Assembly (NCBI RefSeq): GCF_000196515.1
Contig: NC_014248.1
Location: 3,972,001-4,036,000 of the forward strand
Origin: 'Nostoc azollae' 0708
GTDB lineage: Bacteria > Cyanobacteriota > Cyanobacteriia > Cyanobacteriales > Nostocaceae
Length of the DNA: 64,000 nucleotides
Direction: 5' to 3'
Positions within the stretch are counted from its first letter, which is position 1, and the number at the start of each line of letters is the position of its first letter. Shown in pieces: positions 9,326 through 19,093 of the stretch. Both the position numbers and the translations under genes were made by a program. The notes beneath the pieces were generated by a model. That model did not search any database and was not told where the DNA came from. It saw only the letters and a program-made list of their open reading frames with translations.

Positions 9326-10570
9326 ATGATAACTATCTATGAGCAAAAATGGAATAAAAATATGGCATTAAATAAAGAACGCCGGTTATTGAAAAGAGCC
9401 GCTCAGAAGTGGAAAATAATTTTAGCCGCTTCCATTGCTTTAGCTACAGGGTTACTATCTTTTTACAGTTTTTCTCAATTAAAATTGAAACCTAATTCTC
9501 AGATTCCTTTTTCCTTACGTAGTTCCCCCAAACCAACTCCTGTAAAACTTGCCGTAACTGCTTTGGGACGCTTGCAACCACAAGGTAAAATTACTTATTT
9601 ATCTGCTCCCAATTCCATTAACGGTGTGCGTGTAGAAAAACTGTTAGTTAGTGAAGGAGACGAGGTAAAACCGGGGCAAGTCTTAGCTTATTTAGATGAC
9701 TATGCTCGTTCTAAGATAGCGATAAAACAAGCCTTTGATAAGTTGCTAATCGCTAAAGCTAAACTAGCGCAGGTAAAAGCTGGGGCCAAACCCGGAGATA
9801 TCAATGCTCAAAAGGCAACAATGGCTCGGTTAGATTCGCAACTAAAAGGAGAAAATGCGGCTCAAACAGCTACAATTAACCGTATTCAGGCTGAAGTAGA
9901 TAATGCTCAAAAAGAGAGCGATCGCTATCAGCAATTGTATAAAGACGGTGCCATTTCTGCTTCCATTGCAGATACCAAAGCCTTACAACTGAAGACATCA
10001 CAACAACAGTTAACAGAAGCTAAAGCCACTCTTATCCGTACTCAAAACACACTGCAAGATCAAATTAAAGAAGCCACAGCTAAACTCAACAGTATTAAAG
10101 AAGTACGCGGTGTTGATGTGGCCTTAGCAGAAGGTGAAGTCAAAAGCATCCACACTGTTATTCAACAAGCCAAAGCAGATCACGAATTAACCTACATCAA
10201 ATCTCCCATAGATGGCAGAGTTTTGAAAATTCGTTCTAAAAATGGCGAAGTCATCACTACATCCGGCTTTGCTGAACTTGGTAAAACAGCAGAAATGAGT
10301 GTACTTGCTGAAGTTTATCAAACCGATATTCAAAAAGTGCGTGTAGGTCAAAAAGCCATCATTACCAGTGCTACCTTTCCTGAAAAAATACATGGAACTG
10401 TGAAAGCAATTGGTTGGCAAATTGACAAACAAAATATCTTTAGTATTAACCCCAATTCAGATACAGACCGCAAAATAGTTGAGGTCAAAATATCCATAGA
10501 TAATCCTGCTGATAGCAAAAAAGTGTCTCGCTTAACCAACTTGCAAGTAGATGTCGCTATCCAAATTTAG
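9326..10570 (+). CDS. hgdB: DevB-like membrane fusion protein of the HGL exporter
   Basis: A periplasmic adaptor (HlyD/DevB family, 414 aa) for a DevBCA-type ABC exporter. An N-terminal membrane anchor lies at about residues 31-51. A lipoyl-like half (VEKLLVSEGDEVKPGQVLAYLDD) is followed by a long Ala/Lys/Gln-rich coiled-coil hairpin at about 150-280 and the second lipoyl half near SPIDGRVLKI, then a beta-barrel. First gene of the rightward HGL run, 99 bp before hgdC; HgdB in Anabaena PCC 7120 (all5347) is required for proper glycolipid layer composition. ATG at 9362 (MALNKERR) is an equally possible start because neither has a clear Shine-Dalgarno. Confidence 0.88.
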   Translation: MITIYEQKWNKNMALNKERRLLKRAAQKWKIILAASIALATGLLSFYSFSQLKLKPNSQIPFSLRSSPKPTPVKLAVTALGRLQPQGKITYLSAPNSINGVRVEKLLVSEGDEVKPGQVLAYLDDYARSKIAIKQAFDKLLIAKAKLAQVKAGAKPGDINAQKATMARLDSQLKGENAAQTATINRIQAEVDNAQKESDRYQQLYKDGAISASIADTKALQLKTSQQQLTEAKATLIRTQNTLQDQIKEATAKLNSIKEVRGVDVALAEGEVKSIHTVIQQAKADHELTYIKSPIDGRVLKIRSKNGEVITTSGFAELGKTAEMSVLAEVYQTDIQKVRVGQKAIITSATFPEKIHGTVKAIGWQIDKQNIFSINPNSDTDRKIVEVKISIDNPADSKKVSRLTNLQVDVAIQI

Positions 10571-10669
10571 TCATTAATAATAGGTGACAGTGAATAGGTA
10601 ACAGGAAATAGGGAACATGGGGATATGAATAACCCAATTACCAATTACCACTGACAACTAACAAAATAT

Positions 10670-11848
10670 ATGATTGTAAAAATCCCTTTAGCATGGCTAC
10701 AGCTTGCCCAGCAAAAAGTACGTTTTCTTGTAGCTGTAGCCGGAATAGCCTTTATTGTACTGCTGATGTTTATTCAACTTGGGTTCCAAGATGCACTTTA
10801 TTCTAGTGCTACAGCATTACATCAAAATCTCAAGGGTGATTTGTTTTTAGTCAGTTCTCAATATAAAGCTTTGACTGCTAATCAAAGTTTTTCTCGAAAT
10901 CGTTTATACCAAACATTAGGTTTTAATGGTGTCGAATCAGTTAGCCCTATATATTTGCAATTTGCCAAATTAAAAAATCCTGCTACTGGCGAAAAATATT
11001 CAATCTATGTCATAGGTTTTGACCCAGGAAAACCAGTGATGAATCTACCAGAAGTCCAGAATAATTTGGATATACTTAAAAATACTGATGTCATGTTATT
11101 TGACAAGAATTCTCGCCCAGAATTCGGTCCAATAGCAGAAAAGTTTGAGCAAGGAGATACTGAACAAACAATTGAAATCTTTCCCTTTGATTCTCTTCAA
11201 GGTTATCGAGTCAGAGTCGGTGGTTTATTCGGTTTAGGACCGTCCTTTGGTGTCGATGGAAATTTAATTGTTAGCGACTCAACTTTCTTAAAGATTAATC
11301 CTAATACCCGTCATGCAGAAAACATAGATGTAGGTATTATTAAAGTCAAACCAGGTTTTGACCCAAATGAGGTTCTAAAAGATTTGCAAGCAAGTCTACC
11401 TAATGATGTACAGATATTTACTCGTAAAGGCTTTATTAATTTCGAAAAAGAATATTGGGCAGCTAGAACACCCATAGGTTTCATACTTAATCTCATGCTA
11501 ACTATGGCCTCTGTGGTGGGTGTAGTTATTGTTTATCAAATTCTTTACAGCAATATTGCTACTCAATTTATTGCCTACGCAACATTAAAAGCTATTGGCT
11601 ACCCTAATGCTTATTTATTAAATGTAGTTTTTCAACAGGCATTAATCTTAGCTTTATTAGCTTATATACCAGGATTTATTTTCTCCGTTACCTTATATGA
11701 TTTTGCGATGGAAGTAACTAAATTACCAATCATTATGACTTCTAATAATGCCTTAATTGTTTTAACTTCTACAGTTCTAATTTGTATAACTTCTGGAGCA
11801 TTAGCTATTAATAAACTTCGCTCTGCAGATCCGGCTGATATTTTCTAA
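10670..11848 (+). CDS. hgdC: DevC-like ABC exporter permease
   Basis: A 392-aa FtsX/DevC-type permease with an N-terminal transmembrane segment (about residues 22-42), a large periplasmic domain at 45-270, and three C-terminal transmembrane segments near 275-300, 325-350 and 365-385. It should pair with HgdB and a DevA-type ATPase to move glycolipid components to the outer layer. No ATPase gene follows; the next gene is the epimerase hgdA, as in Anabaena PCC 7120 (all5346-all5345), so the ATPase must come from elsewhere in the genome. Confidence 0.88.
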   Translation: MIVKIPLAWLQLAQQKVRFLVAVAGIAFIVLLMFIQLGFQDALYSSATALHQNLKGDLFLVSSQYKALTANQSFSRNRLYQTLGFNGVESVSPIYLQFAKLKNPATGEKYSIYVIGFDPGKPVMNLPEVQNNLDILKNTDVMLFDKNSRPEFGPIAEKFEQGDTEQTIEIFPFDSLQGYRVRVGGLFGLGPSFGVDGNLIVSDSTFLKINPNTRHAENIDVGIIKVKPGFDPNEVLKDLQASLPNDVQIFTRKGFINFEKEYWAARTPIGFILNLMLTMASVVGVVIVYQILYSNIATQFIAYATLKAIGYPNAYLLNVVFQQALILALLAYIPGFIFSVTLYDFAMEVTKLPIIMTSNNALIVLTSTVLICITSGALAINKLRSADPADIF

Positions 11849-11901
11849 GTAAGCTGGAAAAAATTCAAGAATTCAAGCCTCAATATTTACTCATCAATAC
11901 T

Positions 11902-12906
11902 ATGAACTTGAACAACAAAACTATTATGATCACCGGAATTGACGGATTTATTGGCTTACGTGCAGCTGAATTAGCTATAGCTCAAGGCATGAAAGTCAAG
12001 GGAATACAAAGTTCTTCAGTTCAGGATCAAACTCTAGAAAATTTAGGAGTTGAAATAATCGTTGGCAGCATCACTGACGAAAAAATTGCTCAACGAGCTT
12101 GTCAGGGAGTAGACATTATTCTACATACTTGTCAATTAGCAGAAGAAGCTGGAGAAATTAAGCCTTTTCGAGAAATAAATGTTGGTGGTACTCTCAATAT
12201 AGCCAAAGCCGCAAAGCAAGCTGGTGTGAAAACATTTCTACATCTTTCCACTGTCCTTGTTTATGGCTTTAACTATGCCAATCAAATTACAGAAACGGGA
12301 ACAGTTGCAAGCGATAATAATCCCTACTGTCAAACAAAAATTGAAGCCGAAATAGAAGTTGTAAAACTGAATTCACCACCAGATTTTGGCGTGATTATCA
12401 TTCGTGCTGGAGATGTTTATGGACCAGGAAGTATCCCTTGGATAGTGAGACCAGTTCTCATGATGCGACAAAAATTATTTGCCTATGCAAATGATGGTAA
12501 AGGTGTGATGAATCATTTATATGTAGATAACTTGATTGATGCCATCTTTTTAGCAATAGAAAAAGAAGCTTACGGCGAAATTTTTAATGTCACAGATGGT
12601 GAAGAAACTTCTTGGAAAGATTATTTTATTCACCTGGCAGCAATGGAAGCTTTACCCGCACCTATGTCTCTGCCTAAAGAGGAAATGAAATTATTTTTAC
12701 GGGTAAGAAATCAAGGACAAAAATTATTTCGCAAAAAAGCTGATATTCTGCCTGAATCCGTCGATTTTATGAGTCGTCCATATCCTTATTCCATTGCTAA
12801 AGCTACGAACATATTAAACTATAAGCCCAAAGTTAATTTGGAAGAGGGGATGAAACGTACACATCAATGGTTGCAAAAAACTGATGTTCAAAAATTGATG
12901 AAGTAA
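11902..12906 (+). CDS. hgdA: NAD-dependent sugar epimerase, UDP-galactose 4-epimerase type
   Basis: An extended short-chain dehydrogenase, 334 aa. The Rossmann loop GIDGFIGLRAAELA lies near residue 12, and the catalytic set is the Ser/Thr in HLSTVLVYG near 114 and YCQTK near 143. The C-terminal half resembles sugar-nucleotide epimerases. It follows hgdC by 53 bp. In Anabaena PCC 7120 the protein at this position (All5345, HgdA) is a UDP-galactose 4-epimerase needed for correct heterocyst glycolipid composition, so it probably supplies the sugar donor. The substrate here is inferred from that homology and position. Confidence 0.85.
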   Translation: MNLNNKTIMITGIDGFIGLRAAELAIAQGMKVKGIQSSSVQDQTLENLGVEIIVGSITDEKIAQRACQGVDIILHTCQLAEEAGEIKPFREINVGGTLNIAKAAKQAGVKTFLHLSTVLVYGFNYANQITETGTVASDNNPYCQTKIEAEIEVVKLNSPPDFGVIIIRAGDVYGPGSIPWIVRPVLMMRQKLFAYANDGKGVMNHLYVDNLIDAIFLAIEKEAYGEIFNVTDGEETSWKDYFIHLAAMEALPAPMSLPKEEMKLFLRVRNQGQKLFRKKADILPESVDFMSRPYPYSIAKATNILNYKPKVNLEEGMKRTHQWLQKTDVQKLMK

Positions 12907-12941
12907 CACAAGCATTAGTATAAGTTATTGAGGAATGATGT

Positions 12942-13946
12942 ATGTATAAATTTCAGCCGAAATTAAGTATTGGGCTACCTGTATACAATGGTGAGAAATT
13001 TCTCCAAGAGTCTTTAGACTCTCTGTTAAATCAGACTTTTACCGATTTTGAGCTAATTATCTCAGATAACGCTTCTACAGATAATACTGAAGAGATTTGT
13101 AGAAATTACGCTGCACAAGATCAACGTATTTATTACTATCGTCATGATACTAATATTGGTTGTGCGCATAATTTTAATCGCGTATTAGAATTGTCTAAAA
13201 GCGAATACTTTAAATGGGCAGCTTATGACGATTTACACGCTCCTGATTTTATCAGTAAATGTATGCAGGTACTTGAGATAAATCCTGATTATATCTTGTG
13301 TCATTCTCATACATCTTTTATTGATGAACAGGGTACGCCTCTGCAAGATTACAACATTAATCTAAATACTAATTCAGCGAAATTACAGGTTAGATTTAAT
13401 GAATTATTAACTAAACATTTGTGCTATCAAATGTATGGTATAATTCGCAAATCTGCTTTGAAAAAAATACCTCCTATGGGTGGTTACGGTAATGCAGATG
13501 GGATTCTCTTATTAAGACTGGGTATGGTTGGACAGTTTTATGAAATCCCTGAATACTTATTTTTTGCAAGGAGTCATCCTCAACAATCTTTGAGTATGTT
13601 CTTTCCAAATTACTTGTCATTTACCAACAATAATTCTCGATACTCATTAGATAAGCTACCAAATTTTTATGATTATTCAGTGTGGTTTGACTCGTCTAAT
13701 AAGGGGAAAATATTATTTCCTCATTGGCGAATTCTCAAGGAATATCTACTTTCAATCAGTCAGAGTTCACTGAATCTAAATGAGCAATTACTGTGTTATT
13801 TTAACCTTGGCAAAAAGCTATCTGGAAATGAATCTTTATTAATTAAAGATTTGTGGATGGCTGCAAAGATATTACTTTCACAGAAATTGGCAACAACCAA
13901 AGCAGCAAAAGCGCAAGTTTCATCCCATTACTCTGGCATCAATTAA
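12942..13946 (+). CDS. Glycosyltransferase family 2
   Basis: A 334-aa GT-A fold transferase. The N terminus has the GT2 signature SIGLPVYNGEKFL followed by LNQTFTDFELIISDNAST, and the metal/nucleotide acidic motif is AAYDDLH near residue 100. No transmembrane segment is apparent, so it is cytoplasmic or peripheral. It sits 35 bp after hgdA and is followed after one base by the DUF2141 gene, hence in the same transcript. The position equals all5344 of the Anabaena island. A role in glycolipid sugar addition is inferred; acceptor and donor are unknown. Confidence 0.85.
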   Translation: MYKFQPKLSIGLPVYNGEKFLQESLDSLLNQTFTDFELIISDNASTDNTEEICRNYAAQDQRIYYYRHDTNIGCAHNFNRVLELSKSEYFKWAAYDDLHAPDFISKCMQVLEINPDYILCHSHTSFIDEQGTPLQDYNINLNTNSAKLQVRFNELLTKHLCYQMYGIIRKSALKKIPPMGGYGNADGILLLRLGMVGQFYEIPEYLFFARSHPQQSLSMFFPNYLSFTNNNSRYSLDKLPNFYDYSVWFDSSNKGKILFPHWRILKEYLLSISQSSLNLNEQLLCYFNLGKKLSGNESLLIKDLWMAAKILLSQKLATTKAAKAQVSSHYSGIN

Positions 13947-13947
13947 T

Positions 13948-14415
13948 ATGTTGAAAACATCTCGCCTCTCTTATTTATTGCTGGCAACTTTATTAAGTTT
14001 CAGTTGTGCTAATACTGTTCATGCAGAACCAACTACAAAACTAACTGTAGTAGTGAATGGTATCCGTAACAAAACAGGTGAAATTTGCTTCAGAGTTTAC
14101 GATTCTGAAAAAGGATTTCCTATGAGGAATTCTAGTGAAATTAAAAGTGGCTGTACTAAAATTACTGGCAATTCTGTGAAGAAAGTATTTTGGGGAGTAC
14201 AACCTGGTACTTATGCTGTTGCCGTAGTTGATGACCAAAATGGTGATAAGAAACTCAATAAGGACTTTTTTGGTATTCCTCAAGAAGGTTTTGGAATTTC
14301 CGGAAACCCCATTATTTCCATCCAAACTGGTACACCAAAATTCCAAAAAGCCAGTTTTAAAATGACCAAAGATACCACTATCAATATCACCATTAAATAT
14401 TCTCTTGATCCATAG
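13948..14415 (+). CDS. Secreted DUF2141 protein
   Basis: 155 residues with a clear signal peptide (hydrophobic stretch at about 7-22, cleavage after VHA near residue 26). The mature part is a beta-rich DUF2141 domain: LTVVVNGIRNKTGEICFRVY, then PGTYAVAVVDDQNGD. The family has no established biochemical role. The gene starts one base after the preceding glycosyltransferase stop, so it is translationally linked to the HGL run. A periplasmic role in envelope glycolipid assembly is conjecture from context. Confidence 0.8.
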   Translation: MLKTSRLSYLLLATLLSFSCANTVHAEPTTKLTVVVNGIRNKTGEICFRVYDSEKGFPMRNSSEIKSGCTKITGNSVKKVFWGVQPGTYAVAVVDDQNGDKKLNKDFFGIPQEGFGISGNPIISIQTGTPKFQKASFKMTKDTTINITIKYSLDP

Positions 14416-14519
14416 AGAATAGGTGAGAGTAAGAAGGGAATAGGGAATACCTATTGATTAATGTTTCCCTATCTCCCTAATCCCCAGTCCCTAATCCCCA
14501 GTCCCCAACCCGTAATTCT

Positions 14520-15779
14520 ATGGAAGATTTGACTACCTTTCTGTCTAAGTCTTTGATAGGTTGGTTGGTAATTCAAGTATGTTTGACGCTGGTATTTTTC
14601 TGGTATCTGCGTTCATACAAACAACCCTTATCATCAGATGAACAGTTACCTAAAACGGCAGTAATTCTTTGTTTACGAGGTGCTGATCCATATTTACCTA
14701 ATTGTGTACGATCCCTCTTAAAACAAAACTACCCCCAGTATGATCTAAAGCTGATCATAGATAGTCCAGAAGATCCAGCTTTTAAAATTGTCAAAGAGGC
14801 AATCACCGAAATTGGTGCAACTAATTTTCAAATTAGCACCTTAAGAACAGTACGCCATAATTGTAGTCTTAAATGCAGTTCTTTGGTGCAAGCTGTCTCA
14901 GATTTAGATGATTCTTACCAAGTAGTTGCATTAGTAGATGCAGATACTATAGTTCATCCCAATTGGTTAAGAGAATTAGTTAGTCCTCTCACCGATGACA
15001 AAGTGGGACTAACAACAGGAAACCGTTGGTATGTACCCACAGGTAAATATTGGGGTTCTTTAGTACGCTATGCTGGCAACGTCTCAAGTGTTGTGCAAAT
15101 GTTCCTATTTCAAGTTCCTTGGGGTGGCAGTTTAGCAATTAAAAAAGAACTGCTAAACCAAACAGAATTACTTAAAAAATGGGGAGAAGCTTTTGGTGAT
15201 GATATGCTCATGCATAAAATTATCAAAAAACATGGACTACGAATTAAATTCGTCCCTTCCTTGTTAATGGTTAACCGAGAAGAAAGCGACTTAACCAATT
15301 TATTCGCATCTGTCAAACGCTTAATACTTTGCTCACGACTTTATCACCCCAATTGGTTAGCTTTAGTCAGTGATGCTGTTTCAAGTATTCTATTTCCCAC
15401 CGTGACTATCATATTAGCTTTAGAATTGTTGTTAGCAACAGAATGGAATGGGTCAGTTTCCCTATTTAAATCCTATAGCATCTACACCATCGGATTACTC
15501 TTGTTGATGCTAGTAATGGAACTAGGAGTACAAGAGGTAATTCGCTCTCAAGGTCAAGTGACTCCTCAAGTTTCACTAACCACAATCATAAAAATGTTAA
15601 TTGCCATTCCTCTAACACAGTGGGTTTATGGATTGGCAATCCTATCTTCTCTTTGGATGTCAAAGGTTACATGGCGCGGACTTACTTATAAAGTCCAAGG
15701 ACCCTGGAATGTTCACTTAGTTGAATATCATCCTTATCAATGGTTAGATCAACCAATCGATGGTAAACTTTCTCTGTAA
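14520..15779 (+). CDS. Membrane glycosyltransferase family 2 (ceramide glucosyltransferase-like)
   Basis: 419 aa with one N-terminal transmembrane helix (about 12-30), a cytoplasmic GT2 domain (TAVILCLRGADPYL; DADTIVHPNWL near 140; GEAFGDDMLMHKI near 222) and three or four C-terminal helices from about 275 on. This topology is that of ceramide glucosyltransferase/HpnI-type enzymes acting on lipid acceptors at the membrane. It lies between the DUF2141 gene and hglT, matching all5342 of Anabaena PCC 7120. It may act on the heterocyst glycolipid, but only HglT has an experimentally assigned role in this cluster. Confidence 0.83.
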   Translation: MEDLTTFLSKSLIGWLVIQVCLTLVFFWYLRSYKQPLSSDEQLPKTAVILCLRGADPYLPNCVRSLLKQNYPQYDLKLIIDSPEDPAFKIVKEAITEIGATNFQISTLRTVRHNCSLKCSSLVQAVSDLDDSYQVVALVDADTIVHPNWLRELVSPLTDDKVGLTTGNRWYVPTGKYWGSLVRYAGNVSSVVQMFLFQVPWGGSLAIKKELLNQTELLKKWGEAFGDDMLMHKIIKKHGLRIKFVPSLLMVNREESDLTNLFASVKRLILCSRLYHPNWLALVSDAVSSILFPTVTIILALELLLATEWNGSVSLFKSYSIYTIGLLLLMLVMELGVQEVIRSQGQVTPQVSLTTIIKMLIAIPLTQWVYGLAILSSLWMSKVTWRGLTYKVQGPWNVHLVEYHPYQWLDQPIDGKLSL

Positions 15780-15886
15780 CTTCATATTGGTATTTTGTTA
15801 ATCTGCAGATACAAACACCAACATTTTCATGAAAGAGTAGCTGCGTAAATCCTAACCCAGCCATTTCATGAAATAGTTACTTCCCA

Positions 15887-17152
15887 ATGAAAAAACAACC
15901 TCTTCGCATCGCCTTATTTACAGGATTGTTTCCTCCATTCTTAACAGGAGTTTCAGTCGCAGTACATCAGCGAGTACGTTGGTTACTTGAACAAGGACAT
16001 CAAGTTTTTCTCATCCACCCAGAAATAAACAATCAGTATCCTAAAATAGTTAGTAATCGTCCCATGCCGGGACTAGAAGAACTACAATCTTTCCCTGGAT
16101 TTTCATCTTACGCCTTTCCTACACAACCACTAATCTTCTACAAATCGCTACCTCAACCACTCAACTATCGCCATTGGAGCGATACTAAATTACTAGAGAA
16201 ATTTCAGCCTGATATTATCATTGTTGAAGAAGCAGCACAGATGAGGGGGTTATACTCAATTTTCTTGCAAGGCTATGGTCGGCCGATAGGAGTTGAATAC
16301 GCTAAACGTACCAAAACCCCAATTATCTCCGTGTTTCATACTGATATCGTGGCTTATATCCGATATTATTTAGGAGATGTATTCTTCAGTTTACTACGCC
16401 CAATCGTTCCTCTTTTAGTGAAGCAGTTTAGTAATGCGTATAGTCTCAATTTATTTCCATCTAGAGAACAACTATCTAAATACCAAAAGCTCAAATGTAA
16501 ACGGGTTGAATACGTTCCTTATCAAGGAATTAATTGTGAAAAATTTCACCCCCGGAACATCTGTTATGACCCAAGACCTAATGATCAACGCCCAACTATT
16601 CTCTTCGTTGGACGCATCACAGCAGAGAAAAATGTCACTCAACTTTTAGATGCATTTCCATTCATTGCTGCTAAAATTCCCGATGTCCACTTAGTTATTA
16701 TTGGCAGCGGACCTTTAGATCAAGAAATTCGTCGCCGCGCTCAAGCTTTCCCATTTGGAGTAACAATTTGGGGTGAATCTCACGGTACCGAACTTTTGGG
16801 ATGGTTCGCTAGAGCCGATGTTTTTGTTAACCCTTCAGTCACGGAAAACTTCTGCACTACAAATAACGAAGCTTTAGCTTCTGGAACTCCTGTAGTTGCA
16901 GCTATCGCTCCTTCAACTCCTGAACAAGTGATCATTGGTTATAATGGCTTTCTTGCTCAACCCAACAACCCCAAAGATTTTGCTGAGAAAATAATTAAAA
17001 TTCTCGAAAATTCTGACCTCAAAGCACAATTATCTAAGCAATCTCGTCCTTCAATATTAGAATTTGATTGGTCAGTATGTAGCGAAAAATTTGAAGATAA
17101 GCTCTACCAATTAGTTGGAATACCCAAAATAGTTGAGTTATCTAATAATTAG
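15887..17152 (+). CDS. hglT: Heterocyst glycolipid glycosyltransferase (GT4)
   Basis: A 421-aa GT-B enzyme. The N-terminal acceptor domain starts TGLFPPFLTGVSVAVHQRV, and SVFHTDIVAYI lies near 150. The C-terminal donor domain has ILFVGRITAEKN near 240 and the E-x7-E region PSVTENFCTTNNEALASG near 320. Position and type match Anabaena all5341 (HglT), reported to add the sugar head group to the heterocyst glycolipid alcohol. Last gene of the rightward run, about 205 bp before a terminator hairpin. The 107-bp gap from the preceding gene holds no ORF. Confidence 0.85.
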   Translation: MKKQPLRIALFTGLFPPFLTGVSVAVHQRVRWLLEQGHQVFLIHPEINNQYPKIVSNRPMPGLEELQSFPGFSSYAFPTQPLIFYKSLPQPLNYRHWSDTKLLEKFQPDIIIVEEAAQMRGLYSIFLQGYGRPIGVEYAKRTKTPIISVFHTDIVAYIRYYLGDVFFSLLRPIVPLLVKQFSNAYSLNLFPSREQLSKYQKLKCKRVEYVPYQGINCEKFHPRNICYDPRPNDQRPTILFVGRITAEKNVTQLLDAFPFIAAKIPDVHLVIIGSGPLDQEIRRRAQAFPFGVTIWGESHGTELLGWFARADVFVNPSVTENFCTTNNEALASGTPVVAAIAPSTPEQVIIGYNGFLAQPNNPKDFAEKIIKILENSDLKAQLSKQSRPSILEFDWSVCSEKFEDKLYQLVGIPKIVELSNN

Positions 17153-17793
17153 TCATCATCCACAGGTCGATAAAAACAGCCAATTTGGCTACCTATCTTT
17201 GATAATGTCTGGTAGAGTATTGAAGTAATTGACCTGTGAGCTTTTAGGTTGCAGGTTTGAGATATTAATAAACTTTACCAAAATTTTATCAGTAGAGAAA
17301 TGACCTACTCCAACTGATAACTATTGGTAATTTCCTCAACTGTGCCTAAAAATCTTTAGACCTCATAGGTCATCACTTATGAGGTCTTTCATTAGAGTGA
17401 GGAGGTATTCAGGAGTCAGAATGTTTGAGAAATTGGTTAATTATCAAATAGAGGAATCCTATATGAGTTGCGTAATTTCTGACAGTTTAAAAAACTTGCT
17501 GACATAAATCCTTTAATTATGTCTGAGTTTTCAGTCTTGTCAGCGATACACAAACATCAAATAGATCCCACGGTCTGCACTTCAAGAAGTAGCATCAACA
17601 AACTACATTTACAGGGAATTCAGAACTATAGTTTTTAAAAATCCAGTAGCCATGACAATATAAATTGTACACGTTAAAGTTCCAGCTTTCTTATTGTGTA
17701 AAAAAAGCTAGTTAGACAACAATGTTGAATTTGAATTTTTCATTCACTTATGAAAATACAAGACTATGCAATAGTGAATTAGAGATTTGAAAA
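17153..17793. other. Gene-free stretch after hglT
   Basis: About 640 bp of AT-rich sequence with no supported ORF. It contains one terminator hairpin, listed separately, and otherwise nothing I recognise. Confidence 0.6.
17358..17390 (+). terminator. Terminator hairpin of the hgd-hglT run
   Basis: Arms AGACCTCATA (17358-17367) and TATGAGGTCT (17378-17387) are perfect 10-bp complements around a 10-base loop, followed by a short T-run (TTC ATT). It lies about 205 bp past the hglT stop in the right orientation to end that transcript. Confidence 0.6.
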
Positions 17794-18310
17794 CTAAGAA
17801 AATAAATAATACTTTTGATAAGCTGTAGCTAGAAATTGGAAAATTTGATAACGCTCCTCTGTCAAGTTCAGAATCCTATGAACTCGTTGTGTAATCAGAA
17901 AATAAATCCCTTGAAAACATACGCCAGTTGCTGCCTCTTTCAGAGGACCTTCTCTAACAAGTCGGGGCACTAGCCCAACGCACTGGCTCTGAAATGTCCA
18001 ATAATTCTTGTCTTAAATTATTTAGGCAATTATTATACTCTCCATGGAAATGCAATGAGGTTGAACCTAAATGGGAATATTTGGTTGCTACTCCATATTC
18101 TTTTACTACTTCTAAGGCAATTATTAGGAAGAATTCAGTTAATCCATATTTGTATAGCTTATCCATTACTCTGCCTATTTTATCATCATTTAAATCTTCC
18201 CCTTCAATTCTCGCTCCTAATAAATGTTCTATGGCTTTTTCCTCAAGAAGTTGAGGAAATAAATATAATGGTCTCCATAGAAAACCTATTCCATAATGAT
18301 TGCTTTGACT
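17794..18310 (-). pseudogene. Remnant of an IS1634/DUF4277-type transposase
   Basis: On the minus strand the frame reads PLYLFPQLLEEKAIEHLLG, DDKIGRVMDKLYKYGL and VATKYSHLGSTSLHFHG, the N-terminal part of DUF4277/IS1634 transposases. About 120 residues later it passes into another frame with VHRILNLTEERYQIF before a stop near 17794, which resembles the C terminus of the same family. The central catalytic part is missing, so this is an internally deleted remnant. The 5' boundary near 18310 is approximate and no terminal repeats were found. Confidence 0.65.
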
Positions 18311-19093
18311 ATTTCTCCTGTATTCACTTTCTCTCTACTATCTATTCAGAATATATTATTGATTTTTTCTACGATTCCTATCTCATATATTACTCCTAAG
18401 TGATCCCATTTCTTACTCTCAAACTCTTATTTTTAGTAATTCATATTTTTGGGTATTTTTATTTAATTCAGGCTCATTTATATTCATCTTCTCATCTTGT
18501 ATCCTGAATTTATTATCAATACTTACGAGTTCCAAGTTGTTGGCATTTTTTATTGTGTTGTCTATTTTTTTACTATTTCAACTATGTGGTTACTACGGGG
18601 CTATTTATAATCAGCTTATACATGTATCCGTGCTACGAAATGAAGTGCGGAATCTGGGATATCAGTCCAATATTTGTCGGTTAAAGAATAAACGGGAAGA
18701 TAAAAATTTTTACTCTTGACCCAAACAAACTGACAAATTTCAGATTATTACCCCATTGGTATTCATAGGAATTATAGAGTAGTTGCAATTCATTTTGCAT
18801 TGCTATATATTCATAATTAAAATAATTAACTTATTAGACTTAATTCCTGGAGTTATGTCCTAATAATTACACTTATAGACTTGATTTTTTAGTTTCTGTC
18901 AGCGAAAATACAAATAAGTCTAACATCTTGTAGGCTCTCTTGGTGACAACTTAACCTTATCCAATGTCCATAGTCCGCATCTGCGGACTTTTTTTATATA
19001 TTCAAAATTGGCGTTGCTGAATCAGAGTATGCAATGCCGAAGTTACCTTTCTTTTTCTTTCTTTAGGTCTTTGCTTGAGACAAATTCATACTT
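18311..19093. other. Gene-free decayed stretch
   Basis: About 780 bp, very AT-rich. The only sizeable ORF, 18537-18719 on the plus strand (60 aa with one hydrophobic segment), has no ribosome binding site or recognisable family. An orphan terminator at 18972 is listed separately. Confidence 0.5.
18972..18996 (+). terminator. Strong orphan intrinsic terminator
   Basis: Arms AGTCCGCA and TGCGGACT with a two-base loop, followed by seven T residues: a textbook Rho-independent terminator pointing rightward. No gene precedes it for about 650 bp. It could close a small RNA starting near 18870-18900 or be the leftover of a deleted gene. Confidence 0.75.

Noticed and set aside
18055-18399. 114-aa plus-strand ORF
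   Set aside because: Antisense to the IS1634-like transposase remnant, whose frame shows real family motifs.
18537-18719. 60-aa plus-strand ORF with a hydrophobic N terminus
   Set aside because: No ribosome binding site or family; hydrophobic only because of T-rich composition.
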